This document shows positions 51,863 through 62,284 of a DNA stretch of 64,000 nt, in pieces. The notes beneath the pieces were generated by a model that had not been told where the DNA came from, searched no databases, and saw nothing but the letters and a program-made list of their open reading frames with translations. Source of the stretch: Lentisphaerota bacterium (GTDB taxonomy: Bacteria; Verrucomicrobiota; Lentisphaeria; Victivallales; Victivallaceae); NCBI GenBank assembly GCA_024225035.1, contig JAAEMX010000430.1, positions 62,001-126,000 on the forward strand, read 5' to 3'. Within the stretch, counting starts at the first letter, position 1. Every line of letters starts with the position of its first letter. Made by a program: the position numbers and the translations under genes.

Positions 51863-51973
51863 TTAATGTTCTTCCTGCTGTATTGCTCGCCTGGTCTTTT
51901 TTGCAACGCGCTTTTCTTTCAAGCTTCTGATTGGCTCTTTTTTGACGTTTTTTCTAGCGGTAAGACCCTTCAT
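51863..51973 (-). CDS. Very small basic protein (36 residues)
   Basis: An ATG preceded by AAAGGAG at ideal spacing opens a 36-codon frame that begins MKGLTARKNVKKEP and ends AIQQEEH before TAA. Seventeen of about 36 residues are charged, mostly K and R, with no hydrophobic segment. The strong ribosome site and codon pattern argue that it is translated. It may bind nucleic acid or the ribosome, or be one of the short lysine-rich conserved proteins common in Bacteroidota/PVC genomes; no function is known to me. Confidence 0.6.
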   Translation of the reverse strand: MKGLTARKNVKKEPIRSLKEKRVAKKTRRAIQQEEH

Positions 51974-52250
51974 GATTTTACTCCTTTAGTTTTTCACCTC
52001 TAATTTTCGCCCGTTTTTTGGCCAATAATTGTTAACGGACAGCAATAATAATATTACATGATGAAAATGACGAAAGCAAGGGGCTTTTTTATAACTCAAT
52101 CAATGCAAAGCTCTGTTGTCAAGCTCATTTTATGCAGAGTCAAATATTTTTATATTTGATTAAAACATAAATATAGTTTGTGGCAATATTTAAACAGCCA
52201 ATTATATTAGATAAACATGTTTTTGAACAAAATAACCAAAGGTTAAAAAA

Positions 52251-53324
52251 ATGATCAAAAAAAGTTCAATAAAATTCTTTGAGGACTTACTCAACAGCTC
52301 TAGCCCCAGTGGTTATGAAGAAGAGGCTGCAGCTGTTTTTAGAGATTATATTAGTGGATTCTGTGATAAAGTTAAAACCGATGTCATGGGCAACACTATA
52401 GGCGCTCTTAATCCAGAAGCCAAGATGAAGGTAATGCTTGCCGGACATTATGACGAAATCGGTTTCCAGATTGTTCACATCAGCGATGAAGGTTTTATCT
52501 ACTTCCGCCCCAATGGCGGTATTGATAAACTAAACGTACCCGGCTCTGAAATAATGATTTTAAATGAACGCGGGAAAGTTCCTGGTATTATTGGTAAAAA
52601 AGCAATTCATCTTCTCAGCCCCAGAGAACGCGATAAAGCCCCAGACTTAGAAGACATGTGGATTGATATTGGTGTAGAGTCGAAAGAAGAAGCCGAAGAA
52701 CTGGTTAGTGTCGGAGACCCAATTGCCATGCGCACAAATGTACAGTTCATGGGCAAAAACCGAATCGTTTCTAAAGGTATGGACGACAAAGTCGGAGCTT
52801 TCATCGTTGCGGAAACTCTGCGTGAATTGAGCAAGCGCAAACTTAACGTAGCCGTTTATGGTGTCGGAACCGTTCAGGAAGAAGTCGGATTACGCGGCGT
52901 AACCACGAGCTGTTTTGGCATCAATCCTGATGTAGGTTTCGCAATTGATGTTGGTTTTGCTACTGACGTCCCAGATGTACCAAAGAAAAAGCTCGGCGAT
53001 GTCACAATGGGCAAAGGTCCGGAATTGACTCGCAGTGCTGACAACAACGTTGTTCTCGGCCGTTTCATGCGTAAAGTTGTAAAACAGAAAAAAATAGTTT
53101 ATCAGGAATCTGCAGCTCATAGAGCATCTGGCGGTACCGATACTGCACGAATACAGTTGACTCGCGAGGGAGTTGCTACAGCTCTTATAAGTATACCAAA
53201 CCGATATATGCATTCTCAGGTTGAAATGTGTGATCTGCGTGATATTGAAGGCGCAATAAAAGTACTTACAGAAACTATTGCAGCATTTAAAGGCAATGAG
53301 GGCTTCATCCCCGGAATCGACTAA
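52251..53324 (+). CDS. M42 family glutamyl aminopeptidase
   Basis: A 357-residue cytoplasmic metallo-aminopeptidase of the FrvX/tetrahedral aminopeptidase family. The two-metal site residues are visible in VMLAGHYDEIGF (H near 67), SKGMDDKVGAF (D near 179), VQEEVGLRG (E-E, near 213), AIDVGFATD (D near 236) and NRYMHSQVE (H near 326). It normally degrades peptides from the N-terminus as a dodecamer. AAAGG precedes the ATG. It is monocistronic and ends at a terminator. Confidence 0.95.
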   Translation: MIKKSSIKFFEDLLNSSSPSGYEEEAAAVFRDYISGFCDKVKTDVMGNTIGALNPEAKMKVMLAGHYDEIGFQIVHISDEGFIYFRPNGGIDKLNVPGSEIMILNERGKVPGIIGKKAIHLLSPRERDKAPDLEDMWIDIGVESKEEAEELVSVGDPIAMRTNVQFMGKNRIVSKGMDDKVGAFIVAETLRELSKRKLNVAVYGVGTVQEEVGLRGVTTSCFGINPDVGFAIDVGFATDVPDVPKKKLGDVTMGKGPELTRSADNNVVLGRFMRKVVKQKKIVYQESAAHRASGGTDTARIQLTREGVATALISIPNRYMHSQVEMCDLRDIEGAIKVLTETIAAFKGNEGFIPGID

Positions 53325-53332
53325 AATATTTT

Positions 53333-53368
53333 AAGCCGGTTCTGTTTATAAGGATCGGCTTTTATTTT
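53333..53368 (+). terminator. Terminator after the M42 peptidase gene
   Basis: AAGCCG (53333-53338) pairs with CGGCTT (53356-53361), followed by TTATTTTATTT. Confidence 0.7.
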
Positions 53369-53648
53369 ATTTAAATTCCAATATAAAATATATGTAATTT
53401 TTCAACACTCTGGAACATCTTAGCTAGAAAAAGAGTCAAAAGAAATATTGAGAGTTTAATTTTTTAAGATTGTTTTGCTGATATATTTTAACCATAACCG
53501 GAATAATTTTAACAGTTAATTGCATACTTACATTTCGTAGTCAAAACCCGAATTTGCTCTCTAATACTATCTTTTTCATTGTATTTTCTTCATATAAGAC
53601 TATAATTGTGAATATGTAATTATTAATAAAACAAAAATTTGATATTTT
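53369..53648. other. AT-rich intergenic region, nothing identified
   Basis: Very A+T-rich leader before the M48 peptidase gene, with no coding frame or clear hairpin. No ribosome site precedes the ATG at 53649. Confidence 0.5.
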
Positions 53649-54908
53649 ATGAATACCGCTCTTATAATTATACTAGTATTATACGTTTTGACTCAGCTTG
53701 CTGATTTTGCCTTGGACTATCTTAACCTGCTGCATCTAAAAAAATATGGCAGCGAAATACCGCCTGAGTTTGCTGAAGCCATAAGTCCTGAAACTATGCG
53801 TAGAAGCTGTGCATACACTTTTGCAAAATCAAGATTCAGCATGATAAATCGTATATACAGTCAAATTATTTCTCTGGTATTCATCTTTGCCGGTATTCTC
53901 AATTGGTATAACAACCTTCTGTTTAGTTATCAAGACTCAATGAACTGGCCATTTGTTATCTGGGGTTTAATATTCGTTATGCTTCTTAGTTATGCTAAGA
54001 CGATTTTAAACACTCCTTTCAACTACTACCAGACTTTCAGTCTTGAGCGCCGTTTTGGTTTTAATACCATGACTAAAAAACTCTGGTTTATAGATTTAAT
54101 CAAGGGAGTTATGGTCTCTACAGTCATTATTTCAGTGTTGTTAGTTGGAGCTTTCTGGCTCATTGATAACCTCAAAGATATCTGGTGGCTGCCGGTATGG
54201 GGATTCTTTTTTGTATTTACCTTCTTCATTATTTATATATCGCCATATGTCCTTGAACCGCTTTTTAACAAATTCACTCCTATTGAGGACCGTGAGCTGG
54301 CAAAAGAAATTATCGACATGCTCAAAAAAGCAGGAATCAAGGTCAAAGGTGTTTATAAAATGGACGCATCGCGCCGTACTCGTCATTCTAACGCCTATTT
54401 CAGCGGTCTGGGCAGAGTCAAGCGCATTGTGATATTTGATACTTTAATTGAAAAACTGTCTAGAGAAGAACTAATGGCAGTTCTGGCCCATGAAGCTGGA
54501 CATTGCAGAAAAGGACATGTTATTAAAAATCTAATTCTTTTTGAAATACTTACAGCAATTGGAGCTTTTGTTGCTTACGAAGTTCTTGAACATACATGGC
54601 TCACAAAAGTCTTTGGGCTTGAACAGGACACATTCTTTGCGAAAATGGTTCTTTTCAGTTTTGTTGCGAACATTGTGATATGGGGGATGCCTTTAGTATT
54701 CAACACATTATCAAGGCATTTTGAAAAGCAGGCTGATGACTTTGCAGTAAAAACACTTGGCAGTGGTAAAAGCTTAGCCAAAGCATTGATAAAGCTTTCT
54801 GCGGACAATTTGTCAAATATTCATCCGCAGAAACTATATGCTCGGTTTCACTATTCACATCCACCTGAGGTCGAAAGAATCAGACGCCTTCAAGCTGCTG
54901 GTGAATAG
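53649..54908 (+). CDS. M48 family metalloendopeptidase (CAAX protease 1/Ste24 type)
   Basis: A 419-residue integral membrane zinc protease. An N-terminal region with four to five hydrophobic segments (about 1-210) matches the CAAX prenyl protease N-terminal domain (FNTPFNYYQTFSLERRFGFN is characteristic). The zinc site is LAHEAGHCRKGH near residue 280, with the third ligand glutamate in FEKQADDFAVKTLG near 358. SRRTRHSNAYFSGLG fits the Ste24 substrate region. In bacteria such enzymes help in membrane-protein quality control. No partner gene is seen. Confidence 0.94.
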   Translation: MNTALIIILVLYVLTQLADFALDYLNLLHLKKYGSEIPPEFAEAISPETMRRSCAYTFAKSRFSMINRIYSQIISLVFIFAGILNWYNNLLFSYQDSMNWPFVIWGLIFVMLLSYAKTILNTPFNYYQTFSLERRFGFNTMTKKLWFIDLIKGVMVSTVIISVLLVGAFWLIDNLKDIWWLPVWGFFFVFTFFIIYISPYVLEPLFNKFTPIEDRELAKEIIDMLKKAGIKVKGVYKMDASRRTRHSNAYFSGLGRVKRIVIFDTLIEKLSREELMAVLAHEAGHCRKGHVIKNLILFEILTAIGAFVAYEVLEHTWLTKVFGLEQDTFFAKMVLFSFVANIVIWGMPLVFNTLSRHFEKQADDFAVKTLGSGKSLAKALIKLSADNLSNIHPQKLYARFHYSHPPEVERIRRLQAAGE

Positions 54909-54924
54909 AACTCAAAATCGTTTA

Positions 54925-55395
54925 CTACAGTAATGCTGAATCTATCTTTACTACAACTTTTTTGACTTCGTTGCTACCGCATTCCGGCGAAATACACGGC
55001 ATATGCCCTTCTTCAGGCATAAAAACAGCAAAGGTACCTGGTGCTATTTTAAGCTCAATCGCCTGCTCAGGTACATACTCAAAAAAGCCACAGTCGTTCT
55101 CATCGCTAAACTCACCATCTTCTTTGAGAGACATAACGCTGCTGTAAAAGATACGCTCTGTTCCACTCAAAAGAGCCTGTATGTCAATATAACGTTTATG
55201 TATTTCAATCTTACCTTCTTCTATAGGCTTTGTGCTGTAGCCTTGCACCATAGCAAACATTGAATCGCCATCAATGTCAATGCGACCATCCTCGCAGTCA
55301 GGTTCAAGGTTAGCCAAAAATTCAAAAGCCTTCTCAAAGGCTTTATTATCGCCATATGCGTAGTTCTTCCAGTTCATACAATGATCAAATATCAT
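54925..55395 (-). CDS. YhcH/YjgK/YiaL (DUF386) family protein
   Basis: A 156-residue cupin-like protein. Conserved elements: HKRYIDIQALLSGTERIFYS near 67-86, where the histidine binds metal, FAVFMPEEGHMPC near 122-134, and VKKVVVKI at the end. Family members take part in sialic acid or other sugar metabolism as possible anomerases or esterases; specific role here unknown. GAGGAAAG precedes the ATG. It lies 25 bases downstream of the YdbH-like gene on the same strand. Confidence 0.92.
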   Translation of the reverse strand: MIFDHCMNWKNYAYGDNKAFEKAFEFLANLEPDCEDGRIDIDGDSMFAMVQGYSTKPIEEGKIEIHKRYIDIQALLSGTERIFYSSVMSLKEDGEFSDENDCGFFEYVPEQAIELKIAPGTFAVFMPEEGHMPCISPECGSNEVKKVVVKIDSALL

Positions 55396-55419
55396 ACTTT
55401 CCTCAACAAATTATTTTTT

Positions 55420-58400
55420 CTATTCTTTATTTTTAAAACACGTTGGTAAAACAAAATCTGTTTTCAGTGTCAGTTTACTGGATATTCCCATATTATCATC
55501 AGTTGTCCTGATAAAACGCTCTCCAACTTTATCCCATACATAAGGCACTTTTCTCGCAGGTTTTCCGTAACTTTCAAGAAGTATTTTTGTGCTTTCTTTC
55601 CCCATATCTGCATGCAACCTGATCCAGTCATAGTTAAAGCGTTGCATTACTGCAGAAACAAATTGATTATATCCCTTTTCTTGCTTCCCAAGATAACTTC
55701 CGATCCCAGGCATTCTCAATCTTCCACCCAATCCCGGCCGTGTATATAAATTTGAGTTCTTTATCAATATTCCATTATCTGAAGCTTCCAACTTCACCTT
55801 TCCACTAATTAACGCATCGCTTGAAACAGCTTTCAGCCCAACATATTTCAAAACAGATTCAAGCAGTAAGTTATCACCATAGAAATCCACACCTTTGACA
55901 ATTTCACTTCCCGTAAACGAGCTCAGGTTGCGAAATCGTCCTCCAAGCCAGACAAAGTCAGCGTTTTCAATGTAAATGCCTTCATTCCCATGCAACTGAT
56001 AATAAATCCGACAGTCTTCTATTTTTGATTGAAAACATGAATTGACTCAGCATTTAAAACCTGATGCGGCAGAGACGAAAATTCACTAAAATCATCAAAG
56101 GAGCACACGCCATTAACTCCATCCATCTGCCATTTAGAGAATTTCAAATCAGCATCTTTTAAAATTATAGAACCACTGTCAGCAATTCTTTCTGAGGTAC
56201 AGTCAAAAATCAAATCATATCCTAATGAGCCGTTCACTAATAATTTATCTATGTCGTAAATCGCATTTTCTATAACTAACGGAGCATTTAATTTTCTCAC
56301 ATTCTGCTTTAAATTCAGCCTGAATATTGGCTTCTTACCTTTAAGCATCAATTTCCCATAAAAGGAACTATTACCTCCAGACTGATGTTGAGATGATATT
56401 TTTCCACTAAGCTTTACCGCATTATTCTGGGCCAAAGTTTTTGCATCCACAGAACCTAAAGTCATATTTCCAAATGAAAGTTTATCGACAAAAAACTTAC
56501 CAGGAAAAACTTTTCTTTCAACGCCATAACATAAGGGAATATCGAGTTCTATCCCCAACATTTTCAGTTCATTTTTTATATCAAGGCTGCCATGATCACC
56601 TCTTATTCTACCGGCAAGTCTATCATTATCTGTACAGCCTTTAAACTCAAAAGTTACAAATGACAGTCCAGTTGTGCTGTTTTGCATGAAAAGTTTACTA
56701 ATTTTAACATCAAGTTTATTATCCAGTTCAGACTTGTTTTCTGAGTCTCTTCGTACTGAAAATGCTATTTTATCTGCAAACATTCCGTGCTTGTTATTTC
56801 CCCAGCCAGATTCTGCTGTTTGGCCTTCAAGCTGCATACTTGCCTTTCGAATTCCTTGCTCAAGGCTATTGATAACCAGTTTAAACTTTGGTTTGCTGCA
56901 GAAAAGGTTCTCTTTATTCAACGTTCCACTTACTGAGGCACCCTCGCCTTCAATTTCAAGTTGTTCCATATGAGAAATATTTTTACCCTCTGGCTTGAAT
57001 CTGGAATCAGTTTTCAGTGATAATTCAGATAGTTGTAATTTATTCTTTCCCCTTATCAGCCATGAAGATGGAGCATTAACATAAAAGTGCAAGCCACTTA
57101 TATTGAGCGCCTCAGATTGCATTCCCCCACTTACGGTTACATCAAATGAAGTTGAAATAATTTTACCAAACTCACTGTTAAGATCAAGTTTTGCAACTTG
57201 AACTGAGTTTATAAATTTGCGAAGCTCGCCAGCTCTCAGATTCTCTTCCTTACTGCTCATATCTCCAGCAGCATCAATCTTCCATAAATTAAAACTACAG
57301 TTGCTCATCAAATCTTTAATATTTTCTATTCTGCTGTTATACTTCGATTTCAGCAACAAGTTATCAGATCCAAAATTGAGCGCCAGGCCAACCTCTCCTT
57401 TGCTGGTAGCTATATTAAAGTTGTTTTTATGTATTGTAATTTTATCAAAATTCGAACTTATACTACAGTTTGCAAGTTTAAAATCCTTCGGAATTTCCCC
57501 ATTCAGCTTCAAATAGGCACTTAAACTTGCTCCTTCAAGAGTATATCTTGTGCCATTATATTTAGACTCAAAGTTTCCCAATTCTGCTCTTGCAGCACAA
57601 TTCCAGCGCTTTTTCCTAGCGTCAAAATATGATTCAACCCCAGCTTCCGATGGCCCTAAAACAGAAATACATCCTTGATTCTGAATTCTAATTCCCTTTA
57701 ATTTCAATTGAGCAGAGAGTCTATTCAAAACAGCATCTCTAAATTTATCTGTGCCATTCAGATTCGCCCCTGTAAGCAATAATGTTCCATTGGGATTAGA
57801 GAGGAATAGCGTTGGCAATGATAAATTAAACTTGTTTGAAAGCAATCTTATATTACCTTTCAAATCAGGGCCCAACTCTAGATTTGAGTTGAATTTCAAA
57901 TTAGAGCAGGATAAAGCTTCAGTCTGACTGCAGGCTGTAATATTATCGAGTATTCCATCAAGTTTTAACGCCCCACTGTTTCCCACTCCGCGCCCAATCA
58001 TGCGTAAATCACTCAGGCTGCAAAAAGTTTTAAATCCACGAATATCCAGCACAAGGTTATCCTGAATACTCTTTTTTTTACCAGAAACATCGTCAACAGT
58101 AGTAAAATACCAACTGCCTGTTTGCTTATCAACGCGTCCTTTAAAATGCCGGGAAATTGTATTTCTACCCAAAGCCCTGATATCATACATATTCAAATGT
58201 CTAAAATCAGCAAGCTCAAATTCAACCTCTCCTTGAGCCGTAACAGGCATCCTGATAAACGGTGGAAAATTTAAAGTTACATCACGCAGAAATAAGTTAA
58301 ATGGTTTACGGCATAAGACTTTCTTTAACCGCATATAAAAAAGATCGCCCGGTACTCGTTCCAGGATAAACTCAAGAGGTTCTTTCATGCCTGAAGCTCT

Positions 58401-59273
58401 GAGTCTATTCTGCATTTTAAACCTGCCGTAATTGAATTCAGCATCTTTTGACACACCGTGACACTTAAATCTCAGGAGTTTGAATTTTTTTAATCCAATG
58501 CGCAATGAACCTTCAATTTGAGCGTTTCCATCAAAAACCAGATCCCTGGGTAAAGTCCAGCGACTGAAGTATGAGAAAAATTCTTTCAACTTATTTAACG
58601 CCACGTCCATTTTATATCCGATCTCGACCGCACTGCTGGCCAGATTAAAAACCATATGGGATGATACAGCATTTTCTTTACGCTTAACCGTAATATCCGC
58701 ATCAAAGGAAGTCCAATCCTTTTTCAACGGCTTCATTTTCAATGCAAACGGCAGCAAATACCTCTTATCACTTACACTTAAATCCAACATGCCATCAGAA
58801 ATGCTTATTCTGGCATTAGACAACGCACTGCTTTTTTTATTTGAAGCTTTTCTAAAGTTTTTTCTCAACAACTGTATGAACTTCTCAAGATTAACATGGT
58901 TTATTTCGACTGTATTTTGACCCGCACGACATTTCAGTTCAACACCGCGCAAATCAATACTATTGATCTTCAGTTTGTTTAAGATTAAAAAATTACGCAT
59001 CTTATAACGAATAATAACAGATTTGACCTTTAAAGCCGGATTCTTTGGATCTCCGATAACCAGTTGCCCAAGGTCAGCGCCAAACATCCCCACTCGTTTG
59101 ACTTTGCCGGAAAAACCACGAATACCAGCTTCTTTTGTAAGGCGAGGAAGAACTTTCTGGGAAAAATATCTAGGCATATAATATTGAAAAAGGTAAAAAT
59201 AGACACAAACAAGCAGGATGATGCTCGTTATTATGAGCCCGGTAAGAACTTTGGCTATTTTATTCAATGCCAT
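55420..59273 (-). pseudogene. YdbH/AsmA-like envelope protein split by a frameshift
   Basis: The upstream frame (59273-56019) encodes 1084 residues with an N-terminal membrane helix (about 10-30) and then a long beta-rich region with repeats of the kind seen in AsmA/YdbH-type proteins that bridge inner and outer membrane for phospholipid transport. It stops after ESIHVFNQK. In another frame the reading continues as QSKIEDCRIYYQLHGNEGIY and then joins the 191-residue frame 55995-55420, whose NADFVWLGGRFR...LEASDNGI is typical of the YdbH C-terminal end. One missing T in the TTTT run at 56026-56029 would restore a protein of about 1283 residues. Little other decay is seen, so this is either a recent mutation or a sequence error. 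Confidence 0.7.
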
Positions 59274-59403
59274 ACTTTTGCCTTATAAATTATGTTTCCA
59301 GTCGGATAATATACAGCAAATCAGTTGATTTACCATAATCATTTTCAATCTAAATAGTTTTAAGGCACTGCGTTTACACTATTATTATATAGTATATAAT
59401 GCA

Positions 59404-60312
59404 TCATGAATCTTGATATATCAAGCTTTTTCCATTTATTGAATACTCAATAGTTTTAATTTGCTTCCACTCAGATGTTGATTCAGCTCGATAAAATAAC
59501 TGTCCTCCATAGATTCCAAATCTATCTGCAGCAAAATCCTCAACAACCCCAGGCAAAACAACCCAGTCTCCTGCTTCCTTTAGTATATCTTGATTTTTTA
59601 GAGCCAAAACCTCAAGGGAGTCCCTCCACCCTTCAAAGGGTTTTTGAGATGGGCGATTTTCTCTAATTTCAGTCAAATATTCGGCTTGATATTCACCTGT
59701 AAAGGCCTTCACCGGGGCTGAAATTCCAAGCACAGGGCCTGAATCCATATCATCCCCTTCGCCTGTATAAGGCTGAGCCATAATTACACTGCTGCGTAAA
59801 TAATAAAAACCTCGCACCAATGCTTCCTCAATCGGAACAGTATGCAGACCGACAAGCACTCGACGCCCTTTTTCCTCAACAGTAAGGTCTCCAGGGTGAA
59901 CATTAAGGCATGGGAAATCATTTGTTATATTAGTTAATGGCACAAACCCTGCAAGCACAATAAAGTCTATATTATAAGGCTCAACTTCACGGCGCAACTG
60001 CTCAGTCCACATTTCACGCAATTCTCTGCCGCGTTCAGTAAAAAGAGTAACTTGCTTTTCACCATGGCGATTATAAAAGTCTTTTATCCCGAGAGCAATC
60101 ACCGGCAAGCCAAACATTTTGCCAAGCTCAAAAGCACGGCTGGTTTTCGGCCTGTCAGTAACCAGCACGACTGGCTGCCAGGAACTATGATCGTCATGGC
60201 TTTCCAGAAGTTTTTCAGCATTTGTACCGCTACCGCTTAAAAAAATTGCAACCTTGGGCCTGTCCCCCGCTTTGACTGCGGGCAAGAGATTTAATACATT
60301 ATCTGAATTCAT
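59404..60312 (-). CDS. PurN-like formyltransferase family protein
   Basis: About 302 residues. The formyltransferase core resembles GAR transformylase: nucleotide/phosphate loop AIFLSGSGTNAEKLLE near residue 23, FIVLAGFVPLTNI, then the catalytic N-x-H in CLNVHPGDLTV near 140 and aspartate in DDMDSGPVLG near 193. It is longer than PurN (about 200) by an extra C-terminal part of about 90 residues of unknown fold, so it may act on another substrate. The ATG at 60312 has GGAAA at good distance; a TTG 24 codons upstream is less likely. Not in a purine operon. Confidence 0.8.
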   Translation of the reverse strand: MNSDNVLNLLPAVKAGDRPKVAIFLSGSGTNAEKLLESHDDHSSWQPVVLVTDRPKTSRAFELGKMFGLPVIALGIKDFYNRHGEKQVTLFTERGRELREMWTEQLRREVEPYNIDFIVLAGFVPLTNITNDFPCLNVHPGDLTVEEKGRRVLVGLHTVPIEEALVRGFYYLRSSVIMAQPYTGEGDDMDSGPVLGISAPVKAFTGEYQAEYLTEIRENRPSQKPFEGWRDSLEVLALKNQDILKEAGDWVVLPGVVEDFAADRFGIYGGQLFYRAESTSEWKQIKTIEYSINGKSLIYQDS

Positions 60313-60513
60313 ATCTTTTCCGTAAAATTTATAAATTAGCTCTATTAATCTGAAAGCATTTTTTGAATTAGCAAGTTTTTTCAAAGAAAATCTAACGAAG
60401 TTAATTTGTATTTATGCCGTCGCAAATATAATATAACTTAAGTTGCAGATGAAGTTATCTGCCCTTGGCTAATAAATACGAAATCATTGATATAATACAG
60501 AGAGGGTCCTAAC

Positions 60514-61248
60514 ATGAGATATGCTAACCTGATCAAAAGAACGTTTATTTTTGTTGTACTAACCGGAGCGGCAATCACTTCATTTGCAGAGCGTTGGGAT
60601 TGGGCCACACCTTATCGTGGACCTAAACAGGACATTATTAATCTTGTCATTACCTCTAACTACAAAAAGCCTCTATTGATGGCTCAATTGATCCAATACG
60701 AAACACGCCAGCCTTACATTCTGCTTCCGGTCAGAAAAGACAGCGGCATTTATTTCTGTCCGGTAAATAATAAAAAACCGGCTTTGGAAGTAAAAAAAGA
60801 GAATTTAGCCAGATTTATCAAATTTCTGAATCCTAAACGTATCATTGTACTTGGTGACGAAACTTATGTTCCTGAAAAATTCTTAAAAGGCATTGATAAA
60901 AATATTCCTACAGTAACAATTTCAGGTGATGACTGGGATCGTGCTGCTGTAACCTTGACCAATCTTCTTGGTATCACAAATCTTAAATATGACTTTGCCC
61001 GTTTGAGCAAAAAATTAGAGAACGGTACTCTTTACAGACCAAGCAAAAGAAAAGCTGCAGTAATGCCCAAGAGCAAAGATGATTTGGTAATTGAAGCTTC
61101 ACCTGCAGAAAAGGCTGAAGCTTCTAAGGATGTAAAAGATGATGTAAAAACTGAAGTTCCTAAAGCAGGGAAAGATTCAGGAATGCCTAAAGAACCGGAA
61201 GTAGCATTACCTGCCGGTTCAGCTCCGCAACTTATCAAAGCAAACTAA
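60514..61248 (+). CDS. Exported protein of unknown function paired with an ABC-2 permease
   Basis: A 244-residue protein with a signal peptide (about residues 1-26, ending TSFAE). The middle, FLNPKRIIVLGDETYVPEKF through TVTISGDDWDRAAVTLTNLL, resembles cell-wall-binding repeat 2 (a V-x-G-G-E-x-x-V-P-x-x-L pattern followed by a D/R-x-A segment). The C-terminal 60 residues are a K/E/P/A-rich, low-complexity tail. GAGG precedes the ATG. Its stop is 14 bases from the permease gene that follows, so the two are likely co-transcribed. Confidence 0.65.
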   Translation: MRYANLIKRTFIFVVLTGAAITSFAERWDWATPYRGPKQDIINLVITSNYKKPLLMAQLIQYETRQPYILLPVRKDSGIYFCPVNNKKPALEVKKENLARFIKFLNPKRIIVLGDETYVPEKFLKGIDKNIPTVTISGDDWDRAAVTLTNLLGITNLKYDFARLSKKLENGTLYRPSKRKAAVMPKSKDDLVIEASPAEKAEASKDVKDDVKTEVPKAGKDSGMPKEPEVALPAGSAPQLIKAN

Positions 61249-61262
61249 GTAGAAGTTTTTAT

Positions 61263-62219
61263 ATGCTAAATTTTTACAAGATCGCAAAAAACACCTTTAT
61301 TGAGTCTATTCGTGAACCAATTTTTTTCCTGTTACTACTGACAGCTTTAGTACTGATAGGTAACTTCCCTTTCATGACTATGTTTGTCTTTTTTGACCAA
61401 GTCAAGCTGGTTGTTGACAGTTCAATGGCAACAACCTTGCTATTTGGTTTGTTTGTCGCAGTTTTAAGCTCCAGCCATACAGTTTCCCGTGAAATGCGGA
61501 ACGGAACTGTGCTGCTGCTTATGTCAAAGCCTGTCACCCGCCTTAGCTTTATTACTGCAAAAATTGCAGGAATCATGGCCGCAGTCATTTTATTTGTTTT
61601 TATCTGCAACGCAGCATCTTTTGCCTCTGTCTACATAGCTGTGGACCAGTTTAATCTTGACAAAGGCATATATTATGCATTTTTTGCAATCATAATTGCC
61701 GGTGCAGTTATAGGCATGGTTGCCAATTTCCTGTATAACAAACCATTCCCTTCAGTAGCAACTACATCTCTTGCCATAATGATTCCACTGCTGACTATAT
61801 TCTGTTCTGTATTCAAGCCAGTGCCTGAGCTGGACATGCATTCATACCTGTATGCAATGCTTCTGCTGTTCTTTTCAGTATCAACCATGGCAGCTATCAC
61901 TGTTGTATTTGCAACCAGGCTTGAAGTTGTTGCCAACTTGACGCTTTCATCATGTATTTTCTTTATTGGATTAATTTCTAATTATCTTTTTATGCGTGAT
62001 ACCGGGTCTGAGGTATTGAATTTTATTCTCCGAATCTTCTACGCAATTCTGCCAAACTGGCAGTTTTTCTGGCTGGCTGACGCGTTGGCAAGTAAACAAC
62101 ATATCCCGTTCAGCTACATCGCGTGGTCATTTGTTTATGTAGTACTGTATGTTTTTTTCTGCACCATCTGGGCAGTTGGTATCTTCAAAAACAAAGAGAT
62201 TGCCAGCGATACTCGATAA
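61263..62219 (+). CDS. ABC-2 type transporter permease
   Basis: A 318-residue membrane protein with six to seven hydrophobic segments. The N-terminal helix-loop IAKNTFIESIREPIFFLLLL and HTVSREMRNGTVLLLMSKPV (about 78-97, the conserved S-R-E-x-x-x-G-T segment) are typical of ABC-2/NosY-like permeases. An ATPase subunit should accompany it but none is encoded next to it in the window. Transported substrate unknown. It directly follows the gene for an exported protein. No strong ribosome site is seen before the ATG. Confidence 0.85.
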   Translation: MLNFYKIAKNTFIESIREPIFFLLLLTALVLIGNFPFMTMFVFFDQVKLVVDSSMATTLLFGLFVAVLSSSHTVSREMRNGTVLLLMSKPVTRLSFITAKIAGIMAAVILFVFICNAASFASVYIAVDQFNLDKGIYYAFFAIIIAGAVIGMVANFLYNKPFPSVATTSLAIMIPLLTIFCSVFKPVPELDMHSYLYAMLLLFFSVSTMAAITVVFATRLEVVANLTLSSCIFFIGLISNYLFMRDTGSEVLNFILRIFYAILPNWQFFWLADALASKQHIPFSYIAWSFVYVVLYVFFCTIWAVGIFKNKEIASDTR

Positions 62220-62233
62220 GTCAGTTGCATTAA

Positions 62234-62272
62234 TACTGTTTTAACCACTTTTAAAAAGAGGTTAAAACAGTA
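62234..62272. terminator. Perfect inverted repeat between convergent genes
   Basis: TACTGTTTTAACC (62234-62246) and its exact complement (62260-62272) form a 13-bp stem with a 13-base loop. T runs are lacking on both sides, but position between the ABC-2 permease and the beta-lactamase-fold gene suggests a two-way terminator. Confidence 0.6.
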
Positions 62273-62284
62273 AAGGGAAAGCAT

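Noticed and set aside
55420-55995. Separate 191-residue gene
   Set aside because: The conserved sequence continues upstream of its ATG (QSKIEDCRIYYQ) and joins the 1084-residue frame, so it is the end of one gene.
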